64,000 nucleotides of DNA. Origin: Ketogulonicigenium vulgare WSH-001. Its GTDB lineage: Bacteria > Pseudomonadota > Alphaproteobacteria > Rhodobacterales > Rhodobacteraceae. The stretch is taken from contig NC_017384.1 in NCBI RefSeq assembly GCF_000223375.1, forward strand, positions 1,614,501-1,678,500. The letters are read 5' to 3'. The notes beneath the pieces are model-generated. The model was not told the DNA's origin and searched no databases. It saw only the letters and a list, made by a program, of their open reading frames with translations. Below, in pieces: positions 1 through 9,237 of the stretch. The position numbers were made by a program, and so were the translations under genes. Positions within the stretch are counted from its first letter, which is position 1. Every line of letters begins with the position of its first letter.

Positions 1-1115
1 GAGCTGGACGCCTGAGACGGGTCAAACCCATACAGCCAATCCATCGACTGTAAAAAGCGCGCGGGCGCAAACCGCCCGATCATCCCCAATCCGCTATGCG
101 CCAGCGCGCGGGCGGGGCCGCGCAGGTGGTAATTCTTGGCATTGCGATTTGCCGCTGCAATCGCGCGGCTGGTGCGTAGGATGCGCGCCGCTTCCCATGC
201 CGCAAGATCATCGGCGGCCCCCAACGTCACCGCATCCTCGATCGCCAAATTCGCCCCCTGCGCCAGGAAAGGCAGCGTCGGATGGGCGGCATCGCCGATC
301 ATCACCAGCCTGTCCGCGCGCCAAACCGGCGCGACCGGATGCAGGAACAGCCCCCACAGCATCGGCTGCGCGATCTGCCCCAGCATCATCGCCAATTCCG
401 GCGCAGCATCGCAAAACGCGGCGCGCAGGTTTTCGGTGGCGTCGGGATGGCTCCATCCCTCGGGTGCCCAGGCCTTGCGCTCACGCACGGCGACGATGTT
501 GATCTGGCCGTCCGGCAGCGGATAGGTGACAGCATGATGGCCGGGCAGCATCCAGATACGCGCCTCAGGCGGATGATCGCCCGCAATCACACCGCGCCAT
601 GCGACTTGGCCGGAAAAGCGCGGCGTGCTGGGCGCAAGGCGCTGGCGCACGATGGAATGGACACCATCCGCACCAATGACCAGATCGTAATGTGCGGGAC
701 TTGCGGCGGTCACCACCGCGCCATCGGGCGTTGCATCCAGAACCTGCTGGCCCGTGCGGATATCCACGCCCGCCCGCGTGCACGCATCGGCCAAAAGACC
801 GATCAGCGTGCCGCGATGAAAGAAACGATAAGGGGGGCCGGAGAGCTGCGTCAGGTCAAAGCGGGCAATCGCCCTGCCCGTCACCCCATCATGGGGCGCG
901 ACCGCCTGCGCGGTAAGACCCGCTGACAGATCAATCCCCAAGGCTTGCAAGCCCCGCGCACCGTTGGGCGTAATCTGCAGCCCCGCGCCAAATTCGCGAA
1001 TCTGCGGCGCGCGTTCGTAAAGTGTGACGCGCGCCCCGCGCTGTGCAAAAGCCAACGCGGCGCAGGTGCCAGCGATACCGCCGCCGATCACGGCGACGGA
1101 TCTATCGTCAGACAT
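1..1115 (-). CDS. FAD-dependent aromatic-ring monooxygenase (class A), 3' end cut by window edge
   Basis: The minus frame opens with ATG at 1115 and stays open to base 1, giving about 371 visible residues; the last few tens are outside the window. It shows the three fingerprints of group A flavoprotein monooxygenases (salicylate hydroxylase / 3-hydroxybenzoate 6-hydroxylase / UbiH type): a GGGIAG dinucleotide-binding loop at residues 11-16, the DG motif (GADGVHS) near residue 149 and the GD motif (IGDAAHP) near residue 274. Such enzymes use NAD(P)H and O2 to hydroxylate an aromatic ring in the cytoplasm. The substrate cannot be read from the sequence. Its ATG overlaps the dksA stop codon by one base (TAATG), so the two are probably co-transcribed and translationally coupled. 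Confidence 0.85.
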   Translation of the reverse strand, partial: MSDDRSVAVIGGGIAGTCAALAFAQRGARVTLYERAPQIREFGAGLQITPNGARGLQALGIDLSAGLTAQAVAPHDGVTGRAIARFDLTQLSGPPYRFFHRGTLIGLLADACTRAGVDIRTGQQVLDATPDGAVVTAASPAHYDLVIGADGVHSIVRQRLAPSTPRFSGQVAWRGVIAGDHPPEARIWMLPGHHAVTYPLPDGQINIVAVRERKAWAPEGWSHPDATENLRAAFCDAAPELAMMLGQIAQPMLWGLFLHPVAPVWRADRLVMIGDAAHPTLPFLAQGANLAIEDAVTLGAADDLAAWEAARILRTSRAIAAANRNAKNYHLRGPARALAHSGLGMIGRFAPARFLQSMDWLYGFDPSQASS

Positions 1116-1537
1116 TAGTCGTCACGATGTACTTTTTCGCGACGCTCATGCCGCTCTTGCGCCTCAAGGGTCATGGTGGCGGTCGGACGCGCATCCAGAC
1201 GCTTGAGCGAGATCGGCTCGCCCGTGATTTCGCAATAGCCGTATTCACCCTCGTCGATACGGCGCAGTGCGGCGTCGATCTTGCTGACCAGCTTGCGCTG
1301 GCGGTCGCGGGTGCGCAGTTCCAACGCGCGGTCGGTTTCCTCGCTGGCGCGATCGGCCAGATCGGGGATGTTGCGCGTTTGATCCTTCATGCCTTCGATC
1401 GTGTCGCGGCTGTCGCTGAGGAGATCAGCTTTCCAGCCCAGCAGCTTGCGCCGGAAGTATTCCAGCTGCAGATCGTTCATGAAGGGCTCATCCTCGGCGG
1501 GACGATAATCGTCGGGCAGAAATACTTCTGCTTTCAT
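1115..1537 (-). CDS. dksA: DksA/TraR-family RNA polymerase-binding regulator without zinc cysteines
   Basis: 140 residues, close to E. coli DksA in layout: a coiled-coil hairpin whose tip keeps the functional D-x-x-D-x-A signature (DLADRA), followed by the ELR-RDR-RKL stretch and the globular C-terminal segment (YGYCEITGEPI, LDARPTA). DksA enters the RNA polymerase secondary channel and, with ppGpp, redirects transcription during starvation. Only one of the four zinc-finger cysteines remains; the other three positions read T, T and A. The same arrangement is known for the functional DksA of Rhodobacter sphaeroides, so this is a lineage trait rather than decay. An AGGGGAG ribosome site sits just before the ATG at 1537. 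The stop overlaps the next start. Confidence 0.93.
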   Translation of the reverse strand: MKAEVFLPDDYRPAEDEPFMNDLQLEYFRRKLLGWKADLLSDSRDTIEGMKDQTRNIPDLADRASEETDRALELRTRDRQRKLVSKIDAALRRIDEGEYGYCEITGEPISLKRLDARPTATMTLEAQERHERREKVHRDD

Positions 1538-1741
1538 GGCTGCTCCCCTGTCATTCGCAAGCCAGCGCCCGGGTTTTGACCTGCGCCAGCTCCCCTGATG
1601 AGCGGCTATTAGCGTCCTGTCAGAACAAAGTCACGCGACAATTGCGTTTCACTGAATATGCGGCTCATCACTTCACCATTTGCTGAAACAGGTGGCAGTT
1701 TCGTGACCGGTATGGACAGAACAGACCACAACAGCTAGGGC

Positions 1742-1948
1742 ATGAGGCAGATTGCAACACTTTATGCGGACAAAACCATGCTCCTTCCCCTTGCTGGTCT
1801 GATACTGGGCGCCGCCCTTGGCGCATGGCGCGCATCGCGTCGTGGTGGCAAGGCGCTGGATCTGGCGCAATGGGCGGCGGTTCACGGGGTGTTCGGCTTT
1901 ATCATCGGCGTCACCGCGCTGATCGTTATCACCCGCATGGCCAGCTAA
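1742..1948 (+). CDS. Small inner-membrane protein, two predicted membrane helices
   Basis: 68 residues from the ATG at 1742; an internal Met codon at 1778 would give a 56-residue form. Two hydrophobic stretches (about residues 13-32 and 46-64) flank a short basic loop with the sequence RASRRGGK, which suggests a hairpin with the loop on the cytoplasmic side. It lies nine bases upstream of the M48 protease gene on the same strand, so the two probably form a unit. I know of no established function. Small ORFs of this type are often paired with M48 proteases in related genomes, which is family memory and not a computed result. Confidence 0.6.
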   Translation: MRQIATLYADKTMLLPLAGLILGAALGAWRASRRGGKALDLAQWAAVHGVFGFIIGVTALIVITRMAS

Positions 1949-1957
1949 GGCGCCGCG

Positions 1958-2647
1958 GTGCTGCGCCTGCTGCCCTTTGTCCTGCTGATCGCCTGGCCGC
2001 TGGTCAGCTATTGGCTGGCGGTGCGGCGGACGCGGCAGATGCTGGACCGACAATCCACCCCGCTGGTCGAGCCACGCCTGAACGCCATGGCGAAACAGCT
2101 GGGCAGCGCGCTGGATCTGCCGACGGTGAAAGTGCATATCCTTGAGATTGCGGCGATCAACGGCCTTGCGGCCCCCGATGGCCGGATTTTCATCACGCGC
2201 GGGTTTCTCAAGGCCTATGCAGCGGGCGAAATCACCGCCGAGGAAATCGCCAGCGTCATCGCGCATGAGCTCGGCCATGTCGCGCTGGGTCATGGCAAGC
2301 GGCGTATCTTTGACTTTGCCGGACAAAACGCCCTGCGCACCGCGCTGATGGTGCTGTTTGGCCGCTTTTTGCCGGGCGTTGGCCCGTGGCTGGCCGGACT
2401 TGCGGCCAGCGCCTTTGCCGCGCGCCTGTCGCGCAGCGATGAATACGAGGCGGACGCCTATGCCACCGCCCTGCTGGGCCGCGCCGGGATCGGCGTGCAG
2501 CATCAGATTTCGATGTTCAAAAAGCTGGACGGCATGACCGGAAACCTCGGCGCGCAGCCAGCATGGCTGATCTCGCACCCCCGCCCCGACCAGCGCATCG
2601 CCGCGATCGAGGCGAATGCCGCCAAATGGGGCCTAAGGGTCGAGTAG
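1958..2647 (+). CDS. M48-family membrane-anchored zinc metalloprotease
   Basis: 229 residues starting at GTG 1958. The N-terminal ~20 residues form one membrane anchor. The zinc-binding HEXXH motif is HELGH at residues 103-107, and a downstream EYEADAYA segment supplies the third glutamate ligand, as in M48 (HtpX/Oma1/BepA-like) peptidases. A second hydrophobic stretch lies between the two. Such proteases clear misfolded membrane or envelope proteins; the exact substrate is unknown. The gene ends convergently inside the end of the PIN gene (15-bp overlap). There is no C-terminal TPR domain, so it is closer to the short HtpX/LoiP-type forms than to BepA. Confidence 0.85.
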   Translation: MLRLLPFVLLIAWPLVSYWLAVRRTRQMLDRQSTPLVEPRLNAMAKQLGSALDLPTVKVHILEIAAINGLAAPDGRIFITRGFLKAYAAGEITAEEIASVIAHELGHVALGHGKRRIFDFAGQNALRTALMVLFGRFLPGVGPWLAGLAASAFAARLSRSDEYEADAYATALLGRAGIGVQHQISMFKKLDGMTGNLGAQPAWLISHPRPDQRIAAIEANAAKWGLRVE

Positions 2648-3205
2648 CTTGCCCAGGCGATTGAGTCGCCCCTTTTTCAGCAGCGCACGCAGGCGCCAAG
2701 GCGCGGCATCCTTTGGCGCGAAATGATTGGCGCGCGCCAGAACTTCGTCCGCAACCGCGCGCATCTGATCGGGATGCTTTTGGGCCAGATCGGTCAAAAA
2801 CCCATCGGGATCAACGCGCAGGACGCCTTCTTCGGACAGAATATTGCGGGGAAAGTCGCTGGCATTCATTGTCAGGATCGCATCCGCCGATCCCGCAATC
2901 GCCGCCGCCAGCACATGACGATCGTTCGGGTCGGGGAGATAGAGCCGTTCCTCCAGCGCGGGCTGATAGCTGACCAGCGCTTTGGGAAAATGCACACGCG
3001 CCATGGCGATCTCTCCCTCGACCTGCGCGACGGCAGCGGGGCCGAGCTTGATCACCGCGCGCTGCCATTCGCCCAAGATGCGTTCCGACCATAGCGGCCG
3101 GAACAGCCCCCGCGCCGCCGCGCCCAAGGTCAGCTCGCGCAGGACCGTTGGGAACAGGACGCAGGTGTCGACGACAACGCGCGGGCTTTCACTCATGTTT
3201 GGCAC
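2633..3205 (-). CDS. PIN-domain protein (putative ribonuclease)
   Basis: 190 residues. The N-terminal VVVDTCVLFP supplies the first conserved aspartate of a PIN domain, later acidic positions appear in DPNDRHV and in the ILTMNASDFP segment, and the C-terminal third is a helical tail. PIN domains are Mg-dependent RNases, often toxins, but no antitoxin ORF sits beside it, so a housekeeping or orphan role is as likely. The frame opens with GTG at 3205 directly after the TGA of the upstream methyltransferase gene; ATG at 3196 (MSESPR) is the alternative start. The adjacency to the methyltransferase suggests one transcript. The end overlaps the convergent M48 gene. Confidence 0.75.
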   Translation of the reverse strand: MPNMSESPRVVVDTCVLFPTVLRELTLGAAARGLFRPLWSERILGEWQRAVIKLGPAAVAQVEGEIAMARVHFPKALVSYQPALEERLYLPDPNDRHVLAAAIAGSADAILTMNASDFPRNILSEEGVLRVDPDGFLTDLAQKHPDQMRAVADEVLARANHFAPKDAAPWRLRALLKKGRLNRLGKLLDP

Positions 3206-4420
3206 TCATAGCCGGAAAAAGACCGACTTCAGATAGCCGCTTTCCGCCAGATGCGGCAGCAGCGGGTGGTCGGGGCCGGCGTAGCCCGTGTTGATGATCT
3301 GACCGCGCCGCCCAGCGCGCCCGATCCCGCGCGCCGAGGCGTTGCGGAATTTCGTCAGATCGGCGGCGTGCGAGCAGGAACACAGCACCAGATAGCCGCC
3401 CTCGGCCACCAAGGGCGCGGCAAGGCGGGCGATGCGTTCATAGGCACGCAGCCCAGCTTCCAGCGCGTTTTTATTGGGCGCAAAGGCGGGCGGGTCGCAG
3501 ATCACGATATCAAACGTCTCACCCTCGGCCGCCAAAGCCTCGAGCGTGGCAAAGGCATCGCCCTTGCGGGTGGCGAAACGATCCTCGACCCCCATCGCCG
3601 CCGCCCCTGCGCTGGCCAATGTCAGGGCGTTTTCCGATCCATCAACCGCCAGCGCGCTGGCCGCGCCACCCGCCAAAGCCGCCAAAGCAAAGCCGCCGAC
3701 ATGGCTAAACACATCCAGCACCTTGACGCCGCGCGACAGGCTGGCGGCAAAGGCATGGTTCGGGCGCTGGTCATAGAACAGGCCGGTTTTCTGACCGCCC
3801 ATCACATCGGCCATATAGGTCGCGCCATTCATCGGCACGGCAATGGGCGCCGTGGGCGCAGTGCCGCGCAGCACGGCCATTTCCTCGGGCAGACCTTCAA
3901 GGCTGCGGGCGCGGCCTTCGCCGTTCTTGATGATCGTCGTAACGCCGGTGACCTCCGCCAGTGCATCGGCAAGATTTTCCACCATCCGCTCGGACCATGC
4001 CGCATTGGGCTGGATCACAGCGGTGTCGCCAAAGCGGTCAATCACTACGCCCGGCAGACCGTCAGCTTCGGCATGGACAAGGCGATAAAACGGCTGATCG
4101 TAAAGGCGGGTGCGATGCGCCAGCGCACGGGTCAGTTTCGCAGCGAGCCACGCCGTGTCGATCACGGCCTCGATGTTCTGATCCATCACGCGCGCCGCAA
4201 TACGGCTGGCGGGGTTCACCGTGACGATCGCCATGGGGCGACGCTCGGCATCCTCTAGCACGGCGAACGTGCCGGGGGTCAGCGCCTTGGTGCGACGATC
4301 CAGCACCAGCTCATCGCTGTAGACCCACGGGAAACCGTGGCGGATGGCGCGGGCGTCGGCCTTTGGCGAAAGGCGGACGGTGGCATAGGTGGTGGCGGGA
4401 TCTGGTGTATGTTCTGTCAT
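3206..4420 (-). CDS. rlmI: Class I SAM-dependent rRNA methyltransferase, RlmI-like
   Basis: 404 residues, the usual size of RlmI (23S rRNA m5C1962 methyltransferase, 396 residues in E. coli). The order is an N-terminal PUA RNA-binding domain (AIRHGFPWVYSDEL), a linker with HAEADGLPGVVIDRFG, and a Rossmann methyltransferase with SAM motif I (VLDVFSHVGGFALAAL), motif IV (DPPAF) and the catalytic-cysteine motif VI (LCSCSH). It acts on ribosomal RNA in the cytoplasm. The PIN gene follows with no gap. The target base is inferred from family resemblance only; RlmK-type activity is not excluded. Confidence 0.8.
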   Translation of the reverse strand: MTEHTPDPATTYATVRLSPKADARAIRHGFPWVYSDELVLDRRTKALTPGTFAVLEDAERRPMAIVTVNPASRIAARVMDQNIEAVIDTAWLAAKLTRALAHRTRLYDQPFYRLVHAEADGLPGVVIDRFGDTAVIQPNAAWSERMVENLADALAEVTGVTTIIKNGEGRARSLEGLPEEMAVLRGTAPTAPIAVPMNGATYMADVMGGQKTGLFYDQRPNHAFAASLSRGVKVLDVFSHVGGFALAALAGGAASALAVDGSENALTLASAGAAAMGVEDRFATRKGDAFATLEALAAEGETFDIVICDPPAFAPNKNALEAGLRAYERIARLAAPLVAEGGYLVLCSCSHAADLTKFRNASARGIGRAGRRGQIINTGYAGPDHPLLPHLAESGYLKSVFFRL

Positions 4421-4431
4421 GATGGCCCCAT

Positions 4432-7206
4432 TTAGGCGCTTTGCCCGTCCGCGGAAAGATGTGTTTCGATCACGCCTGCGGCGCGTGCTGCCACCTGCTC
4501 GATCGCGGCGTTCAGTGCGACGACCGAAGGCTGGCCGGTCTCGCGCAGCAAGAACGCCCGCCCGCCCGCGCCTAACGCATCTGCTGATAACGGCCCTGCC
4601 GTCAGCAGCCGCTGCGCGGATTGCAATTGCCAGAACAATCGCGCGCCGATTTGCAGGGTTTGGCGCTCGCCTTCGGGCAGATCGGCGACGGCCAGTTGGT
4701 CTTGCACTGTGCGGGCCGGATTGGAGGCCAGCAGCGCCATGGTTTCAGCGAACAATTCGATATCTTGCAAACGACCAGGGCCGATTTTGGCGTCCCAATC
4801 GCCCTGCGGCGGTTTTGCCGCGCTGATACGGGCGCGCATGTCCAACACATCAGCGCGCACCTTTGCCCCGCCGGCTTTCAGCGCCAGCAAATCCCGGCGA
4901 AACCCCTCGAATTCCGCCATCAGGCCGGCGTCGCCCACGATGGGACGCGCGCGGGTCTGGGCCAGATGCTCCCATGTCCAGGCCTCATCCGTTTGATAGG
5001 CGCGAAACGCGCCCCAGCCTGTCGCAACCGGCCCCTGCCGCCCCGAGGGACGCAAACGCATATCCACCTCGTAAAGCCGTCCCTCGGCCATGGGCGCGGA
5101 AAGCGCCGTGACCAAGGCCTGCGTCAACCGCGCGAAATAGCTGGACACCGCCAAGGGGCGCGGCCCGTCCGAGGCATCGACGCCTTGCGCATCATAGATC
5201 AAGATCAGGTCAAGGTCCGATTGCGCATGGAGCCGCCCCGCGCCCAGCGAGCCCATCCCAACCACAATCGCGCCGCGCCCCGGTGCCGCTCCATGACGGC
5301 GGGCGAATTCCGCGCTGACAACCGGCCAGATTCCCTGCAACACGCTATCGGCCAGCGCCGCATATTGGGTGCCTGCCCCTTCGGCATCGGTCAGCCCCTG
5401 CAGGAAATGGACGCCGATGCGGAAATGCCATTCCTTCATCCAGCGCCGCGCGGCATCCAGCTTTGCCTCGTAATCGGGGGCGCGGGCGATGGCGGTGTGC
5501 AGCTCGGCGGGCAGATCATCGGGCCATTGCGCGAAAAAGCTGCCACCGATCACCGCATCCAGCACCCCCGCATTGCGCGACAGATATTGCGCGAGCGCGG
5601 GCGCCGTCGCGCAAATGTCGATCAGCAGGTTCAGCAGGTTCTCATTCGCCTCGAACAGCGCGAACAATTGCACGCCCGCAGGCAGACCGGACAGGAATTG
5701 ATCAAAGACCGCCAGCGCCTCTTCGGGCTTTGCGGCTTGTTGCAGGCGCGACAGGATGCGCGGGCGCAGGCGACGAAAGCTTTGCCCGGCGCGCACGGAT
5801 CGCAGCGCGGGATAAGAGCGCCAGCGCGCAATCACCTCGGCGCCAAAATCAGCCTCGCGCGCGGTTGCGCTGTCGTCGGGGGCAAAGAAATCCTCGGTCA
5901 ATGCCTCGACCGCCTTGATGCGGCGGGTCAGGTCGGCTTTCAGATCGGCGGTGCTGGTGCCCATAAAGGCGGCAAGGCGGGCAAAGCCTTCCTCGGTGAC
6001 CGGCAGATCATGGGTTTGGGCGTCGTTCAGCATTTGCAGGCGATGCTCGACCAGCCGATGCGCGCGATAGTGATCGGTCAGATCCTCGGCCACCTCGGGC
6101 GTGATCCAACCGGTTTCGCTCAGGCGCATCAGACCCGGCACCGTGCCACGCAGACGCAAGCTGTCATCGCGCCCGCCCGCGATCAGCTGACGGGTCTGGG
6201 TGAAAAACTCGATCTCGCGGATGCCGCCGCGCCCCAGTTTCATATTATGGCCCAGCAGGTTCAGCCTGCCATTCAGACCTTTGTGATCGCGAATGCGCAG
6301 GCGCATGTCATGGGCATCCTGAATAGCGGCAAAATCCAGATGCCGCCGCCAGACAAAGGGGCGCAGCGCGCGCAAGAATCGCGCCCCCGCCTGCAGATCG
6401 CCTGCCGCTGCGCGGGCCTTGATATAGGCGGCACGTTCCCATGTGCGCCCTTCGGCCTCGTAATATTGCTCGGCCACGCTCATGGCGACGCAAACGGGCG
6501 TGACAGACGCATCGGGGCGCAGGCGCAGGTCGGTGCGAAAGACATAGCCCTCGGCGGTGATATCCGACAAAAGCGCCGTCATCTTGCGCGTCGCCCGCAC
6601 ATAAGAGGCCCGCGCATCGGGATAGGCGTCGCGGTCAAAGCGGCTATCGTCGAACAGGCAGATCAGGTCGATATCGGACGAATAATTCAGCTCGCCCGCG
6701 CCCATCTTGCCCATCGCCAGCGCGACCATTCCCGCCCCCGATTGCACATCGTCAGCGCTCATGCCCGGCAGCTTGCCGCGCGCCACCTCGGCCATAAGCG
6801 CAGCTTTCATCGCGGCATCGGTTGCGGCATCGGCCAGACGGGTCAGCGCGCCGGTCACATCCTCTAGCGGCCAGACGCCGCCCAGATCAGCCAATGCCAC
6901 AATCAGCGCGACGCGCCGTTTCGCCTGCCGCAGTCCCGCGCCCAAAATATCGGGCGCAATGTCGCCGAGTGCGGCGATCACCTGATCCACCGCACGGCGC
7001 GGCGCATCGAGTGCCGGGGCCAGCCAGTCATGCTCACGCTCGATCAGGCGGGCCAGATAGGGGCTAGAGCCCGCGGTGCCCGCAATCAAGGAGGCAATAT
7101 CCGCTGGCAGATCAGGCAACAGACGGACAACATCCGCCCCCCGTGCGGGATCAAAGGCGGTGGGGCAACGGGTCAGGTGATTGGCAAGGGGCGCATCATG
7201 GGTCAT
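4432..7206 (-). CDS. glnE: Bifunctional glutamine-synthetase adenylyltransferase / deadenylase
   Basis: About 924 residues from ATG 7206 (MTHDAPL); a GTG 54 bases upstream would add an extension without a clear ribosome site. Two nucleotidyltransferase domains repeat the same core: GAGELNYSSDIDLICLFDD in the N-terminal half (adenylyl-removing) and GAGRLHAQSDLDLILIYD in the C-terminal half (adenylylating), each with the D-x-D metal site. GlnE modifies glutamine synthetase in response to PII and so tunes ammonium assimilation. It is divergent from the moxR operon across 127 bp. A 748-codon open frame on the opposite strand is an antisense shadow. Confidence 0.95.
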   Translation of the reverse strand: MTHDAPLANHLTRCPTAFDPARGADVVRLLPDLPADIASLIAGTAGSSPYLARLIEREHDWLAPALDAPRRAVDQVIAALGDIAPDILGAGLRQAKRRVALIVALADLGGVWPLEDVTGALTRLADAATDAAMKAALMAEVARGKLPGMSADDVQSGAGMVALAMGKMGAGELNYSSDIDLICLFDDSRFDRDAYPDARASYVRATRKMTALLSDITAEGYVFRTDLRLRPDASVTPVCVAMSVAEQYYEAEGRTWERAAYIKARAAAGDLQAGARFLRALRPFVWRRHLDFAAIQDAHDMRLRIRDHKGLNGRLNLLGHNMKLGRGGIREIEFFTQTRQLIAGGRDDSLRLRGTVPGLMRLSETGWITPEVAEDLTDHYRAHRLVEHRLQMLNDAQTHDLPVTEEGFARLAAFMGTSTADLKADLTRRIKAVEALTEDFFAPDDSATAREADFGAEVIARWRSYPALRSVRAGQSFRRLRPRILSRLQQAAKPEEALAVFDQFLSGLPAGVQLFALFEANENLLNLLIDICATAPALAQYLSRNAGVLDAVIGGSFFAQWPDDLPAELHTAIARAPDYEAKLDAARRWMKEWHFRIGVHFLQGLTDAEGAGTQYAALADSVLQGIWPVVSAEFARRHGAAPGRGAIVVGMGSLGAGRLHAQSDLDLILIYDAQGVDASDGPRPLAVSSYFARLTQALVTALSAPMAEGRLYEVDMRLRPSGRQGPVATGWGAFRAYQTDEAWTWEHLAQTRARPIVGDAGLMAEFEGFRRDLLALKAGGAKVRADVLDMRARISAAKPPQGDWDAKIGPGRLQDIELFAETMALLASNPARTVQDQLAVADLPEGERQTLQIGARLFWQLQSAQRLLTAGPLSADALGAGGRAFLLRETGQPSVVALNAAIEQVAARAAGVIETHLSADGQSA

Positions 7207-7333
7207 GGTCCCATGGTGCGCGCAGGCCAAGCTTGGCGCAAGAGCGGGAAATTCTTTCACCCATCTGTGTTTTTCTGTTTTGCCCCTCTATGGTTAGACC
7301 TAAACCGATCACAGAACCGATTTTGGGGGACCC

Positions 7334-8341
7334 ATGTCCAACGACGACACGCTGCTAGCCGAGGTAGAGGCCCTGCAAACCCAACTGATCGCCGCGCGCG
7401 CCAGTATTGCCCGCCGCGTGATCGGACAAGAACGGGTCGTCGATCTGGCGCTGGGGGCTGTACTGGCGGGCGGCCACGCGCTGCTGGTGGGTCTGCCGGG
7501 CCTGGGGAAAACGCGCCTTGTCGGCACGATCGCGCAGGTGCTGGGGCTGAATTCCAGCCGCGTGCAGTTCACCCCCGATCTGATGCCCGCCGATATTCTG
7601 GGGTCGGAAGTGCTGGAAACCGCAGCCGACGGCACGCGCAGCTTCCGCTTTATTGAAGGGCCGGTGTTCTGCCAGCTATTGATGGCGGATGAGATCAACC
7701 GCGCCAGCCCCCGCACCCAATCCGCGCTGCTGCAAGCGATGCAGGAAGGCGAGGTGACCATCGCCGGTCAGCACCGCCCGCTGGGTCGCCCGTTCCATGT
7801 GCTGGCAACGCAGAACCCGCTGGAACAAGAGGGCACCTATCCCCTGCCCGAGGCGCAGCTCGACCGCTTTTTGGTGATGATCGACGTCCCCTACCCCAGC
7901 CGCGAGACCGAGCGCGAGATCCTGCTGGCCACGACCGGCACGGACGAGGCCGAGGCGACGGCGATCTTTACCCCCGATCAACTGCTGGCCGCCCAAACCC
8001 TGCTGCGCCGCGTGCCGGTGGGGCAAACGGTGGTCGATGCGATCATTGATCTGGTGCGCGCCTGCCGTCCCGACGATCCCACCGCCCCCGATTACATCCG
8101 CGAGAATATCACCTGGGGCCCCGGCCCCCGCGCCGCGCAGGCGCTGATGCTGCTGGCACGGGCCGAGGCGCTGCTGAACGGACGTCTTGCCCCCAACATG
8201 GCCGATGTGGCGGCGCTGGCAGGCCCCGTCCTTGGCCACCGCATGGCCGCCAGCTTTGCCGCCCGCGCCCGGGGCGAGACTGTGGCCGCGCTGGTCGCCC
8301 GCCTTGTGACTGAAACCACAGGCCTCGATGCCGCCGCATGA
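7334..8341 (+). CDS. MoxR-family AAA+ ATPase
   Basis: 335 residues. The Walker A is GLPGLGKTR, the Walker B region is MADEINRA, and the sensor stretch ATQNPLEQEGTYPLPEAQLDRF is diagnostic of MoxR proteins. These chaperone-like ATPases usually work with DUF58 and von Willebrand-type partners to mature enzymes or remodel envelope proteins. It is the first gene of a four-gene operon in which every junction is an ATGA or TGATG overlap, so the four products are probably made in step. Confidence 0.93.
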   Translation: MSNDDTLLAEVEALQTQLIAARASIARRVIGQERVVDLALGAVLAGGHALLVGLPGLGKTRLVGTIAQVLGLNSSRVQFTPDLMPADILGSEVLETAADGTRSFRFIEGPVFCQLLMADEINRASPRTQSALLQAMQEGEVTIAGQHRPLGRPFHVLATQNPLEQEGTYPLPEAQLDRFLVMIDVPYPSRETEREILLATTGTDEAEATAIFTPDQLLAAQTLLRRVPVGQTVVDAIIDLVRACRPDDPTAPDYIRENITWGPGPRAAQALMLLARAEALLNGRLAPNMADVAALAGPVLGHRMAASFAARARGETVAALVARLVTETTGLDAAA

Positions 8342-9237
8342 GCGATCAAACCGCCCATTCTGCTGATCTGCACACGGGCCTGCGGGCTGACAGCGAAAAG
8401 CTGGCCCATGCCTTGCCTGCCCTGCTGGCCGCGGCACGTGCGCTGGCGGCGACGATCACCCCCGGCACGCATGGCCGTCGCCGCGCGGGTCTGGGCGATA
8501 CGTTCTGGGAATACCGTCCGGCCGAGGCGTGGGATGACGCCAGCCGCATCGACTGGCGCCGCTCGGCCCGGGGGGATACGGCTTTTGTGCAGGATCGCGA
8601 ATGGCAATTGGCGCAAAGCCTCAGCCTTTGGGTCGATGACAGCGCCGCGATGCGCTATGCGATGGACGCGAACCATCCCAGCAAGGCGCAGATCGCGCAG
8701 CGACTGGCGCTGGCACTGGCGGTTTTGCTGGAACGCGGCGGCGAGCGGATCGGCTATCTGACCGCCGACCTGCCCCCCCGTCGCGGCCGCTTGCAACTGG
8801 AACGCCTGACCGCCGCGCTGCTGCATCAAGGCGATCATGATTACGCAAGCGCCCCGCCCGCGATGGCACCGCCGCGCGGGCAAGTGGTGATCTTTTCGGA
8901 TTTCTTTGGCGATCTGGCGGCGCTGGAAGCCTATATTGCCAGCGCCACGGGGCGCGGTTGCACGGGGCTGTTGGTGCAGGTGCTGGACCCCACCGAGGAA
9001 TCCTTTCCCTTCACCGGCCGCACACTGTTTCGCAGCATGTCCGGCGCAATCCGGCACGACACATTAAAGGCCGATGCCCTGCGCGAGACCTATCGCGCGC
9101 GCCTTGCCGCCCGCAAAGATGCGGTCGCTGGGCTGGCCGCCAGCGCGGGTTGGCGCTTTCACACGCTGCATACCGATACGCCCGCCAGCCAGTCGCTGCT
9201 GTGGCTTTACGGCGCGCTTGATGGGGTATCGGCATGA
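8338..9237 (+). CDS. DUF58 domain protein, partner of MoxR
   Basis: 299 residues; the start overlaps the moxR stop (ATGA). The core DUF58 signature is present: DTFWEYRPAEAWDDASRIDWRR, then RGDTAFVQDREWQ, with the VWA-like fold continuing to about residue 200 (VVIFSDFFGD). DUF58 proteins are constant neighbours of MoxR ATPases and are thought to be adaptor or substrate-presenting subunits. No membrane segment is obvious, unlike longer DUF58 proteins, so this one is probably cytoplasmic and recruited to the membrane by the next two gene products. Confidence 0.88.
   Translation: MSDQTAHSADLHTGLRADSEKLAHALPALLAAARALAATITPGTHGRRRAGLGDTFWEYRPAEAWDDASRIDWRRSARGDTAFVQDREWQLAQSLSLWVDDSAAMRYAMDANHPSKAQIAQRLALALAVLLERGGERIGYLTADLPPRRGRLQLERLTAALLHQGDHDYASAPPAMAPPRGQVVIFSDFFGDLAALEAYIASATGRGCTGLLVQVLDPTEESFPFTGRTLFRSMSGAIRHDTLKADALRETYRARLAARKDAVAGLAASAGWRFHTLHTDTPASQSLLWLYGALDGVSA

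Noticed and set aside
2633..3205. PIN gene as toxin of a toxin-antitoxin pair
   Set aside because: No small antitoxin frame lies beside it; the neighbour is an rRNA methyltransferase.
3251..4258. 335-codon open frame on the plus strand
   Set aside because: Shadow of the RlmI-like methyltransferase gene.
4621..6867. 748-codon open frame on the plus strand
   Set aside because: It is antisense to glnE, whose frame has full-length family motifs; the product is a low-complexity Arg/Gln/Ala sequence typical of high-GC shadow frames.
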